Source: Fluviicola sp. (GTDB lineage: Bacteria; Bacteroidota; Bacteroidia; Flavobacteriales_D; Crocinitomicaceae). From it: 32,114 bases of DNA. The position numbers and the translations under genes are program-made. Where the stretch lies: contig NVXP01000004.1 in assembly GCA_002733985.1 (NCBI GenBank), positions 53,998-86,111 of the forward strand, read 5' to 3'. The notes beneath the pieces were generated by a model that was given only the letters and a program-made list of their open reading frames with translations, was not told the origin of the DNA and did no database searches. This document shows positions 9,690 to 18,454 of the stretch, in pieces (position 1 is the stretch's first letter; each line of letters starts with the position of its first letter).

Positions 9690-10214
9690 CTAGTCAAGAA
9701 TATATGATCTCATGAAGATCCTTACATTTTTACCTGGTTCAGTTGTTCGGCTTTCTTCATCTCTAAACCATGTAAAATAATATGGATGATCGAAAACTGG
9801 TTCATAAAACATTGAAATTACACCACCTTCTTTCACCAAATGAGGTTTTAATATAAACGTACTATCGTTGACTTTTTCAATTTTGACAGTTGAATCCCAA
9901 GGTTCAACATTCATTGTCCCATGTTCCATATATTCCTTGAACTTACCAGAGTATTCGAACTGCAGCCGTATTTCTCGGTCAACAACCGAATGTTTTGAGG
10001 AATCCTCTTTTGGATAAATGAGCCTATCTTGAATTGAATTACAAAGTGTATCGTAATGCAGTGGAGCTAGGTATATTGCCAATGTTTTTTTTCCTAAATC
10101 ACCGTTGCTTCTTTCATAACGTCCACTTTCGTTACAAGCTGAAGTCGCTACAACAAATAAGAGAAGAAATAATTTGGTAATTAAATCACGCGAACGATTG
10201 AAAATTGAAATCAT
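9690..10214 (-). CDS. Hypothetical lipoprotein
   Basis: Lipobox 'VVATSACNESG'; overlaps the stop of the upstream minus-strand OmpA-like gene by 4 nt. Confidence 0.6.
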   Translation of the reverse strand: MISIFNRSRDLITKLFLLLFVVATSACNESGRYERSNGDLGKKTLAIYLAPLHYDTLCNSIQDRLIYPKEDSSKHSVVDREIRLQFEYSGKFKEYMEHGTMNVEPWDSTVKIEKVNDSTFILKPHLVKEGGVISMFYEPVFDHPYYFTWFRDEESRTTEPGKNVRIFMRSYILD

Positions 10215-11851
10215 CTTATCCTATTTCGTCCGATAAAATCAGGATAGAACTTGGTCTTGGATTTACGCTTCCCGCTTTTCTTGTCATAACCTTGACCAAT
10301 AGTTAAGGTGATATCGTCTTGATAAATTACTGCAGCGAACCAAACATTGGTTTCAAATTTCGCTCGTTTCAAGGATTTCATGACCTTCTTGGATAATTTG
10401 CCACCTTCCACGATGTATTTATGCGTTCCCACTTGGATATAGATGTAATCGATCTCAAAGGTCTTCTTAAGGTGATATATCGCCGTATCGTATTTCAAAA
10501 TGAACTGAGGTTGGCTAAACAGATCTTCGTCCTTTAAATGGCTCAAATCGACTTCAGAAATTTTTTGTTCTCCAATAAATACAGATGGATTTCCAAGATC
10601 TGCTGCGACATAGGCATGCGTATAAATAAATTGACTTTTCCCGTTTGACCATCCCAAAAAGGACAAAGGTACAGCGTCTAGTGCTTCCTTATGAACTGAA
10701 AGTGTCAAATCCCATCTCTTTGGGGCAGTTTTCGTAACGCTCCAATCAAGATCATTGTTACTGGCAATGGGTTGAATTGAGTCAAAATCGAAATACGACT
10801 GAATAATATGATGATGTGTGTACCCTCGATATAGAACTTCGATTGTTGTTTCTGGATCATGAATTCGCAATTGACTGCTCGTTACAGCATCATTGAATGC
10901 ACCAATTCCAATCACTTCAAGTTCCACACGTTCGTTCAGCTTTCTGAGTTCAGCTTGTTTCTTTGGATCATGCTCGAGCTCATCAAGAATCAGTTGAGGA
11001 ATCATCGGGCTATTTCCTCCCACTCCTATGGCCGATAATCGTGAATCGGAGAGATTAAATGTTGCTGTTAAGTTCTTGAGTAATTCCTTGGATCGATCTT
11101 TTGACAGATGAGTACTTGTATGAGATCTTTTAGATTGTGAATGCACGGAAAGCCGAAACTTCACACCGGGATGGCAAAGAATAAATGCAGCTAAGGAGGC
11201 ATATTTATCATGCTCTTCATCGAAATTTTGCAATTCAGCACTTTTCGATTTAAACATCACAAAATCCAAACGAAATCGATCTCCAAGGTTGATCATTCCT
11301 AGTTCTTCAATCTGGTAATATTTTTCCAGCTCAGGAATACCCGTTGTTCGGTAAGCACAATCCATTTTCTGCTCCACATCTTCAATTACCAAAATGACGC
11401 GCTTGTTTAATTTGTGAATGGAATCCCACTTGAGGCGATCCTCACCACGGAAATGTGCAAACTCTTCTTCTGGAACGATCGGTTTGTGTTCTCCCCAGCC
11501 TTTCCCTGAAAATCGGATCGGATTAAACCCTTCATCTGTCGTCAACCATTGGATAAATGACTGAGACATGATCTGAGTAGTCTCCAGGTTACGTTTCTCT
11601 GTTCCTCTGGTATCAGAATATACATTGATTCCAATCGATAAGCGTGGGTTCTTTTCCAAGAAGCGTACAAGACGGTCTTTGTCATCACCTTTCACGTTCC
11701 AACCTCGGTAATACGGACCGGCAACGATGTCTATTTCTGTAAGAATTGAGTCCCCGATTATGAAGTAATCACTTTCAAAGGTTTTGTAGCTCTGCGCGGA
11801 TGAAATCCATGAGATAAGAACAAAGGTGAGAAGGGTAATTAATGTGCGCAT
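10211..11851 (-). CDS. Periplasmic/outer-membrane protein with two tandem OmpA-like domains
   Basis: Likely start is the internal Met at 11851 (MRTLITLLTFVLISWISSAQS, signal peptide), not 11884. Two segments with OmpA-like organisation: 'FLEKNPRLSIGINVYSDTRGTEKRNLETTQIMSQSFIQWL..GFNPIRFSGKGWGEHKPI...HKLNKRVILVIE' and 'FILCHPGVKFRLSVHSQSKRSHTSTHLSKDRSKELLKNL...LSAIGVGGNSPMIP...RKLNERVELEVIG'. Confidence 0.7.
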   Translation of the reverse strand: MRTLITLLTFVLISWISSAQSYKTFESDYFIIGDSILTEIDIVAGPYYRGWNVKGDDKDRLVRFLEKNPRLSIGINVYSDTRGTEKRNLETTQIMSQSFIQWLTTDEGFNPIRFSGKGWGEHKPIVPEEEFAHFRGEDRLKWDSIHKLNKRVILVIEDVEQKMDCAYRTTGIPELEKYYQIEELGMINLGDRFRLDFVMFKSKSAELQNFDEEHDKYASLAAFILCHPGVKFRLSVHSQSKRSHTSTHLSKDRSKELLKNLTATFNLSDSRLSAIGVGGNSPMIPQLILDELEHDPKKQAELRKLNERVELEVIGIGAFNDAVTSSQLRIHDPETTIEVLYRGYTHHHIIQSYFDFDSIQPIASNNDLDWSVTKTAPKRWDLTLSVHKEALDAVPLSFLGWSNGKSQFIYTHAYVAADLGNPSVFIGEQKISEVDLSHLKDEDLFSQPQFILKYDTAIYHLKKTFEIDYIYIQVGTHKYIVEGGKLSKKVMKSLKRAKFETNVWFAAVIYQDDITLTIGQGYDKKSGKRKSKTKFYPDFIGRNRIR

Positions 11852-11913
11852 CCGATGAAAATACTGTTTTGCGTAAATATACAAAGTATGATGGAGTTCG
11901 TGGAGCGTTAAGC

Positions 11914-12363
11914 TTACATTCCAAGAATGAAATCAACTGGCACACGACATCGTGTTCTGATAGACTTTCCTTTCACTTGAGCAGAAGTCCATTGTGCCAT
12001 AGATTCAATTATGCGAATGGCTTCACGATTCAGTTCATCAGTAACTCCACCTTGCACAACTTTAGTATTACTAATTGAGCCATCTAGTTCAACAACGAAA
12101 GTGACATATACTCTACCCTGATCACCTAATTCTCGCGAAATTTCCGGATACTCTAAGTTTGTCTTGATCCAAGATTTTAATAAATGATTCCCACCTGGAA
12201 ATGATGCATCGACATCTGGAAAATCTACAATTTCCGATTTAACTTCTTCAATAATCATTGAGCTATCGCTGGAATCTTGTTTCGGAGCTAGAGGGTATGT
12301 CTCTTGCGCTGACGCGTGAAGTATCGTTGTTAGAATCAGAAAAACGGATACAATTAGTTTCAT
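11914..12363 (-). CDS. TonB C-terminal domain protein (energy transducer TonB-like, secreted)
   Basis: Signal peptide; 'DASFPGGNHLLKSWIKTNLEYPEISRELGDQGRVYVTFVVELDGSISNTKVVQGGVTDELNREAIRIIESM..W' is a typical TonB_C pattern. Confidence 0.85.
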   Translation of the reverse strand: MKLIVSVFLILTTILHASAQETYPLAPKQDSSDSSMIIEEVKSEIVDFPDVDASFPGGNHLLKSWIKTNLEYPEISRELGDQGRVYVTFVVELDGSISNTKVVQGGVTDELNREAIRIIESMAQWTSAQVKGKSIRTRCRVPVDFILGM

Positions 12364-12390
12364 TCGTTAATTTTTTCTTCTCTAAAATAC

Positions 12391-12422
12391 AAAACCCCGA
12401 CGCTCTTGGTAGAACGTCGGGG
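12391..12422 (-). terminator. Intrinsic terminator of the atp operon
   Basis: CCCCGACG (12395-12402) / CGTCGGGG (12415-12422); on the minus strand the stem is followed by TTTTGTATTTT; lies 27 nt past the atpG stop. Confidence 0.85.
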
Positions 12423-12448
12423 CTTCAAAAAATATAATTCGATATTGT

Positions 12449-13330
12449 TTACTTTCCTTTCAATGCTTCCGCACCTCCAACGATTTCAAGAATTTCATTT
12501 GTAATTGCAGCTTGACGCGCTTTGTTGTATAGAAGCGTTAAATCACGTTTCATTTCACCTGCGTTGTCAGTTGCCTTGTGCATTGCTGTCATACGTGCTC
12601 CGTGTTCAGAAGCACTAGAATCTAACAACGATTTGTACAATTGCGTTTTCAAAGATTTAGGAATCAACTCTTCAACAATTTCTTGTTTCGAAGGTTCGAA
12701 GATGTAGTCTCCAGTAGATGATCCACCTTCTTCAGATTTAGTAACTTCAATTGGCAAGAGTTGCTCATCCGTTACGATTTGTACTGCTGCGTTTTTGAAC
12801 TTGTTGTAAATAACAACTACTTTATCCACTTTACCTGCAGCAAACTCATCCATTAAGAATTGCGCTAGATCAGAACAACGCTCGAACGTCAAGTCATTGA
12901 ACATATCTTCAGCAGCACCAATTGCGTCAGGACGGTAATTAACTTCGCTTCGTTTGAATGCATCGTTGATCTTTTTCCCAACAGAGATCACTTTCACATC
13001 TTTCCCGGCGTATTCACCAGCAATCAATGCTTTTGCTTTCTTAATGATATTGTTGTTAAATCCACCACACAAACCTCTGTTCGACGTTACACCAACGATG
13101 TAAACTGTCTTTACTTCGCGTTGATCAGCGTAAGCATTTTCAGAAAGGTCTAATGTTGCACTCAGATTCCCCAAAATCTCTTGAAGCTTTTCTGAATACG
13201 GTCGCATTTGCGTAATTGCATCTTGCGAGCGTTTCAACTTTGACGCAGAAACCATTTTCATCGCAGACGTGATTTGCATCGTTGATGAAATTGAGGTGAT
13301 TCTGTTTTTTATCTCTTTTAAGTTCGCCAT
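12449..13330 (-). CDS. atpG: ATP synthase F1 gamma subunit
   Basis: 'MANLKEIKNRITSISSTMQITSAMKMVSASKLKRSQ' N-terminus and C-terminal '...YNKARQAAITNEILEIVGGAEAL'. The listed ORF start at 13378 is upstream of the real Met at 13330. Confidence 0.96.
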   Translation of the reverse strand: MANLKEIKNRITSISSTMQITSAMKMVSASKLKRSQDAITQMRPYSEKLQEILGNLSATLDLSENAYADQREVKTVYIVGVTSNRGLCGGFNNNIIKKAKALIAGEYAGKDVKVISVGKKINDAFKRSEVNYRPDAIGAAEDMFNDLTFERCSDLAQFLMDEFAAGKVDKVVVIYNKFKNAAVQIVTDEQLLPIEVTKSEEGGSSTGDYIFEPSKQEIVEELIPKSLKTQLYKSLLDSSASEHGARMTAMHKATDNAGEMKRDLTLLYNKARQAAITNEILEIVGGAEALKGK

Positions 13331-13362
13331 TTGAACAAATATAAGAATGTTGAATTGTTGAA

Positions 13363-13394
13363 TTGAGAATGTGATCAAACGACCACATTCTCAA
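13363..13394. repeat. Intercistronic hairpin between atpA and atpG
   Basis: TTGAGAATGTG (13363-13373) / CACATTCTCAA (13384-13394), perfect 11-bp stem, 10-nt loop, no U-tract on the minus strand. Confidence 0.7.
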
Positions 13395-13405
13395 CCTTCA
13401 ATCAA

Positions 13406-14980
13406 TTAATATTTAGAAGCGATTTCTTTAGCTACTTTACCAAGTACTTCCATCAATGCATCAGTATACTTACCAGCTTTTAACTGATCCAATACATCTC
13501 TGTGCTTCGCATCTAAGAAATCCAAATATTCTGTTTCGAATGCTTTCACCTTCTTAACTGGAACGTTTTGAATCAATCCTTTTGTTCCAACGTAGATGAT
13601 AGCAATTTGCTTTTCAACTGGGTAAGGATCACCTTCTTTTTGCTTCAAGATTTCCACGTTACGTGCTCCCTTGTCCAATACTGATTTCGTTGCAGCATCC
13701 AAATCCGATCCGAATTTTGCGAACGCTTCCAACTCACGGTACTGAGCTTGATCCAATTTCAATGTTCCAGCTACCTTCTTCATTGACTTAATCTGAGCAT
13801 TACCTCCAACACGTGATACCGAGATACCTACGTTAATTGCTGGACGAATACCTGCATTAAACAAGTCACCTTCTAAGAAGATCTGACCATCTGTAATCGA
13901 AATTACGTTGGTTGGGATATATGCCGAAACATCACCCGCTTGTGTTTCAATAATTGGAAGTGCTGTCAATGATCCACCACCTTTAACTAATGGTTTCAAT
14001 GATGGCGGAAGATCATTCATTTGTGATGCAATAGTGTCATCATTAATGATTTTCGCCGCACGCTCAAGTAATCTTGAGTGAAGGTAGAATACATCTCCTG
14101 GGTAAGCCTCACGACCTGGAGGACGACGAAGAAGAAGTGATACCTCACGGTATGCAACTGCTTGCTTTGATAAATCATCAAATACGATTAATGCAGGACG
14201 ACCTGTATCACGGAAGAATTCACCTACCGCAGCACCCGTCATCGGAGCATAAAACTGCATTGGAGCAGGATCAGATGCGTTAGAAGCAACAATAACTGTA
14301 TAAGCCATTGCACCTGCATCCGTCAATTTCTTAACGATTCCAGCAACAGTTGATCCTTTTTGACCAATCGCTACGTAGATACAGAATACTGGTTCACCAG
14401 CATCGTAAAATTCTTTTTGGTTGATGATTGTATCAATACAAACTGTTGTTTTACCAGTTTGACGATCGCCAATCACTAACTCACGTTGTCCACGACCAAC
14501 TGGAATCATTGCATCAATAGCTTTGATACCCGTTTGAAGTGGTTCAGTTACTGGCTCACGGAAGATAACACCAGGAGCTTTACGCTCGATAGGCATTTCA
14601 TACAATTCACCTGTAATTGGACCTTTACCATCAATTGGGTTACCAAGTGTATCGATAACACGACCAACTAATCCTTCACCAACGTTTACTGATGCAATAC
14701 GACCGAGACGTTTAACCGTATCTCCCTCTTTTACTCCAGTAGAACGTCCAAGAAGAACGGCACCAACATTATCCTCCTCAAGGTTCAATGCAATTCCTTG
14801 CAATCCGCCATTAAATTCGATCAATTCACCGTATTGAACTCCTTTCAGTCCATAGATACGTGCGATACCATCTCCTACTTGGAGTACAGTACCAACTTCC
14901 TGCAATTCTGCTTCTGAACGAAATCCAGATAATTGCTCTTTTAGTATTGCAGAAACTTCTGCTGGTTTTACATCTGCCAT
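13406..14980 (-). CDS. atpA: ATP synthase F1 alpha subunit
   Basis: Walker A 'GDRQTGKT', '[48 protein letters not shown]'. Confidence 0.98.
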   Translation of the reverse strand: MADVKPAEVSAILKEQLSGFRSEAELQEVGTVLQVGDGIARIYGLKGVQYGELIEFNGGLQGIALNLEEDNVGAVLLGRSTGVKEGDTVKRLGRIASVNVGEGLVGRVIDTLGNPIDGKGPITGELYEMPIERKAPGVIFREPVTEPLQTGIKAIDAMIPVGRGQRELVIGDRQTGKTTVCIDTIINQKEFYDAGEPVFCIYVAIGQKGSTVAGIVKKLTDAGAMAYTVIVASNASDPAPMQFYAPMTGAAVGEFFRDTGRPALIVFDDLSKQAVAYREVSLLLRRPPGREAYPGDVFYLHSRLLERAAKIINDDTIASQMNDLPPSLKPLVKGGGSLTALPIIETQAGDVSAYIPTNVISITDGQIFLEGDLFNAGIRPAINVGISVSRVGGNAQIKSMKKVAGTLKLDQAQYRELEAFAKFGSDLDAATKSVLDKGARNVEILKQKEGDPYPVEKQIAIIYVGTKGLIQNVPVKKVKAFETEYLDFLDAKHRDVLDQLKAGKYTDALMEVLGKVAKEIASKY

Positions 14981-15031
14981 CTTGTGTAGTTTTATTTGGC
15001 TCGCTTCAATATATAAAGCAACCCTACAAAA

Positions 15032-15565
15032 TTATCGTGTTAAACGTTGTTTTAAATTATTCAATTGACTCGCAACAGAAGCATCGATTTGCTGATCTCC
15101 CATCCGAACCACGAAACCACCAATTAGTGATTCATCTATTTTCTCTTCTACTTCCAATGTTCCTTCTACAGAAGATTGAATTTTCGCAATGATTGCATCA
15201 CGTGTACTAGCCTCTAAAGGAACCGCAGACGTTAACGTCATTGGTACAATTCCTCTATGCTCCTTCACTTGAGCATCAAATGCTTCAGCAATATCTCCAA
15301 GCATTGCTTCACGTCCATTGTTTGTAATCAAAGCGATAAAATCGTGAGTACATTTCTCAAAAGGCTCGAACACCAATTTAAAGATCTCAATTTTTTTATC
15401 TGCCTTAACAATAGGATTAGACAACAACAACTCAAATTCACTCGAATCTTTTACCGTAGCAGAGAACACCATCATGTCTCCCAAAACGGAATCCAAGTTA
15501 CCTTGTTCAATTGCTAAATCCAATAAAGCTCTCGCGTATCGCGCTGCTACTTTTGTATTCCTCAT
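15032..15565 (-). CDS. atpH: ATP synthase F1 delta subunit (OSCP)
   Basis: 'AARYARALLDLAIEQ...IDESLIGGFVVRMGDQQIDASVASQLNNLKQRL', position in operon. Confidence 0.95.
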   Translation of the reverse strand: MRNTKVAARYARALLDLAIEQGNLDSVLGDMMVFSATVKDSSEFELLLSNPIVKADKKIEIFKLVFEPFEKCTHDFIALITNNGREAMLGDIAEAFDAQVKEHRGIVPMTLTSAVPLEASTRDAIIAKIQSSVEGTLEVEEKIDESLIGGFVVRMGDQQIDASVASQLNNLKQRLTR

Positions 15566-15575
15566 CGTTGGATGA

Positions 15576-16076
15576 TTAATTCAGGTTAATATCTTCAGCC
15601 AACTTATCGGCCAATGCTTTTTGCTTGTCAGCGGCAGAAAGTTCACTTCGAACTAATCTCTCAGCGATTTCAATTGAGAATGCTGCAACTTGTGTTTTCA
15701 ATTCAGAAATTGCTGCTGCTTTTTCAGAATTGATAGACTCATGAGCACTTACCATTACTTTCTCTGCTTCTTCTTTCGCTTTACCTTTTGCGTCCTCAAC
15801 CATTTTACTGGCTATTTCCTTCGCGTCTTTGATCATTGAATCACGCTCAGCACGTGCTTCTTTCAACAAGTTTTCGTTTTGCGTTTGAAGTGCTTGCATT
15901 TCTTGTTTCGTCTTCTCAGCAAGATCTAACGATTCAGAAATTTTTTCCTCACGCTCATTAACCGCTCCTAAGATTGGTTTCCAAGCGAACTTTCTCAAAA
16001 GCAAAAGTAATCCGATAAACAACAATGCTTGCCAGAAAAATAATCCAAATGAAAATTGTTCTAATAACTTATCCAT
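15576..16076 (-). CDS. atpF: ATP synthase F0 b subunit
   Basis: N-terminal TM 'FGLFFWQALLFIGLLLLLRKFAWKPILGAVNEREEKI' then long coiled coil; operon position. Confidence 0.95.
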   Translation of the reverse strand: MDKLLEQFSFGLFFWQALLFIGLLLLLRKFAWKPILGAVNEREEKISESLDLAEKTKQEMQALQTQNENLLKEARAERDSMIKDAKEIASKMVEDAKGKAKEEAEKVMVSAHESINSEKAAAISELKTQVAAFSIEIAERLVRSELSAADKQKALADKLAEDINLN

Positions 16077-16105
16077 GTTCTATTTGTTTCAATTAACTCT
16101 AAAAA

Positions 16106-16140
16106 TCTATCTGTCGCAACCAACCGTTGCGACAGATAGA
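16106..16140 (-). terminator. Strong hairpin with U-tract between atpE and atpF (attenuator / partial terminator / RNA stabiliser candidate)
   Basis: TCTATCTGTCGCAAC (16106-16120) - CAACC - GTTGCGACAGATAGA (16126-16140), perfect 15-bp stem; on the minus strand followed by TTTTT. Confidence 0.75.
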
Positions 16141-16155
16141 AAAGTTTGGTTTGTC

Positions 16156-16368
16156 TTATACTGCAAACAATGCAGCGAATCCAATACCTTCAATAAGCGC
16201 TGCTGCGATCAACATTGCTGTTTGAATTTTGTTTGTAGCATCTGGCTGACGTGCGATTGCATCCATTGCAGATCCACCGATACGTCCGATACCAACACCT
16301 ACACCGATTACAACTAATCCAGCTCCAATCAACTTAACAGCTCCTGCCATTATCTCTACTGATTCCAT
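16156..16368 (-). CDS. atpE: ATP synthase F0 c subunit
   Basis: 70 aa, two TM helices with polar loop 'IARQPD' and carboxylate helix 'AALIEGIGFAALFAV'. Confidence 0.95.
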   Translation of the reverse strand: MESVEIMAGAVKLIGAGLVVIGVGVGIGRIGGSAMDAIARQPDATNKIQTAMLIAAALIEGIGFAALFAV

Positions 16369-16403
16369 CCTTATTTATATTTAGGGTTAAAAATATACAT
16401 TAA

Positions 16404-17528
16404 TTAGTGCGCTTCTTCGTGCGCGTGTTCCGCTGCTGCTGAACCGAAGTACAGAGCAGTCAACATTGTGAAAATATATGCTTGCAACGCTGCAACCAAC
16501 AATTCAATAATATTCATAAAGAATGTCAATCCAACGAAAGCTCCTTTTGCAAGGTATGAATCGAAGTATACTACAACTGCGATCAAACTTCCCAATACGA
16601 TGTGTCCTGCCAACATGTTTGCATACAAACGAATCATTAAGGCGAAAGGCTTAACTATCATTCCCACCAATTCGATTGGAATCAACATGATTTTCATTGG
16701 AACTGGAACTCCTGGCATCCAGAAGATGTGCATCCAGTAATCTTTCTTTGCAGAAAAGTTAGTAATCAGGAATGTGAAAATTGCCAATCCAGCTGTAACA
16801 GCAATGTTACCTGTTACGTTAATCCCAAGTGGCGTCATACCAGCGAGGTTCAAGAACCAGATAAAGAAGAACACCGTTAACAGGTAAACCATGTATTTCT
16901 TGTGTGCTTTTTCACCAATGTTTGGAATCGCAATATCATCACGAATAAACAAGATGATAGGCTCGAAGAACTTTGCAACTCCGGTTGGAGCCAATCCTGT
17001 TTTATATGATTTTGCAACGCTTCTAAACAAGAAGAACATAAGCAAACAGATTAAGAGCGTACTGAACACATTCTTAGTGATTGATAGATCCAAAGGTTTG
17101 ATTTCAGAAACAACTTCTTTTCCGTCCGCGTCTTCTGACACATCCTCTAAGATTGTTCCGTGTTCGTCACACGAGTAAATCTTGCCATCGTGATGTCCAA
17201 TAAGGTAGTAATTACCTTTTGACTCGGCAACACCGTGCTCATTTCCTTCCTCAGCATGAAATGCAGAAGACATAAAAACATGCAATCCGTCATCCCAAAG
17301 AATTACTGGAAGTGGGAAACCGATATGTGTACCAGTTTCTTCGTTCGTAAATAATCCGAAATCGTGCGAATCAAGCGTGTGATGCTTTACATATTCCGTG
17401 TTCAATTTGCGGTGTTCTTCTTTTGTCAACTCAGCCTTATGAGCTTCGCCTTCCGTTGAATGTTTTGCAAAAGAAACAGCAGGAATCAACGCCACCGCTA
17501 CAAGTAAAATTTTCCAAAGTTTGTTCAT
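16404..17528 (-). CDS. atpB: ATP synthase F0 a subunit with long N-terminal extension
   Basis: C-terminal 'MIRLYANMLAGHIVLGSLIAVVVYF...NIIELLVAALQAYIFTMLTALYFGSA'; signal-like N-terminus and about 150-residue His/Glu-rich segment before the first membrane block. Confidence 0.95.
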   Translation of the reverse strand: MNKLWKILLVAVALIPAVSFAKHSTEGEAHKAELTKEEHRKLNTEYVKHHTLDSHDFGLFTNEETGTHIGFPLPVILWDDGLHVFMSSAFHAEEGNEHGVAESKGNYYLIGHHDGKIYSCDEHGTILEDVSEDADGKEVVSEIKPLDLSITKNVFSTLLICLLMFFLFRSVAKSYKTGLAPTGVAKFFEPIILFIRDDIAIPNIGEKAHKKYMVYLLTVFFFIWFLNLAGMTPLGINVTGNIAVTAGLAIFTFLITNFSAKKDYWMHIFWMPGVPVPMKIMLIPIELVGMIVKPFALMIRLYANMLAGHIVLGSLIAVVVYFDSYLAKGAFVGLTFFMNIIELLVAALQAYIFTMLTALYFGSAAAEHAHEEAH

Positions 17529-17561
17529 ATCTACGAACCTTCTAGTTGATTAAAATCGGTG

Positions 17562-17590
17562 CAAAAGTACGGATAAAACTGTGAACGCAA
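17562..17590 (-). promoter_or_regulatory. Bacteroidota-type promoter for atpB (TTG-N18-TACTTTTG)
   Basis: Minus strand: TTG (17590-17588), 18-nt spacer, TACTTTTG (17569-17562), matching the -33 TTG / -7 TAnnTTTG consensus, about 34 nt from the atpB ATG. Confidence 0.55.
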
Positions 17591-17873
17591 AAAGGAAACG
17601 AAATTAATTTTGAATTTAATTTCAATCGCATTAGAATTCCACGAGTTTTTACTGGAAATCTTCCTGTTTCCCTCAAATAGAAGTTGCCTAGAAAACGTGT
17701 TATTGATTTATTTAGAAGTTCTCTTTCAAGCTATTAAATGTTTGATCTTAGCCTTCTGCTTATTGGATAAAAGAGAAAGAACGCTCCGTGAAGATAAATC
17801 ATCGCCAAACAGATTAAACGGGGAGTTACGTTGAGAAAAAAACGTTCTCACTACGAAACGAACTTAATAGCTC

Positions 17874-18190
17874 CTAAGCTTCGAGCCATTCCTTATAGAC
17901 TTTGACTTTCTCTCTAGCAACAATCAATTCCTTGTCGAAAGGTTCTTTCAATCCAATTTTCAAACGAGAATTGGTAAACTCTACCATCTTTTCAATCGCA
18001 GAAATGTGGATCACCGTTTTCTATTGATTCGAAAAAACTTAACAGGATCAATAATTGCCTCAATTCGATCAACTGGATTGTCCAAAAGGTAGTACTTTCC
18101 AGATGTTGTATAGATGTAAGTTCCGCACTTTCACCGTAAACCGCTCTTTGTAGTAACGTTTTCGTGCATCCTGAACGGCTTGCAGTAACT
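17874..18190 (-). pseudogene. Decayed LytTR DNA-binding domain (response-regulator relic)
   Basis: Minus-strand pieces in different frames: 'LLQAVQDARKRYYKERFTVK' / 'YIYTTSGKYYLLDNPVDRIEAIIDPVKFFRINRK' / 'KTVIHISAIEKMVEFTNSRLKIGLKEPFDKELIVAREKVKVYKEWLEA*'. Order and motifs (KFFRINRK, SRLK, (V/I)ARE+VK.(F/Y)KEWL) are those of LytTR domains. Confidence 0.85.
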
Positions 18191-18391
18191 CCTAAGAAGA
18201 GTATTGCTAAACGTGTAACTCTTGTCTCATAATCCCTTATTCTTTGTTTGACTCAAACTTAGGGCTGATTGGGTAAAACAAGAAATCAATCTTACTGAAC
18301 TGTCATATTTGGATGATGAATTATAGAAAAAGATACGATTGGCCCAAATGGTCATAGCCCAGCTAATAATTCAGGCTAAAATCTAAATTCA

Positions 18392-18421
18392 TTCGAACTA
18401 GAGTTCGAAGAAAATTCGAAC
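18392..18421. repeat. TTCGAA(C) palindrome cluster
   Basis: TTCGAAC-TAGA-GTTCGAA (18392-18409) and another TTCGAAC at 18415-18421. Confidence 0.5.
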
Positions 18422-18454
18422 AATTATTCAAATGAGCTGGATGAGAAAAGAAAT

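Noticed and set aside
14074-15517. Several 60-110 aa plus-strand ORFs opposite atpA/atpH
   Set aside because: Antisense to strongly conserved coding sequence; translations show no independent motif.
16156-16368. Possible Na+-dependent c subunit
   Set aside because: Carboxylate helix reads LIEGIGF without the ES/T and Gln ligands associated with Na+ binding; ordinary H+ type is more likely.
17610-17834. 74-aa plus-strand ORF in the atpB upstream spacer
   Set aside because: Hydrophobic low-quality translation in a decayed intergenic region; no start context or family signal.
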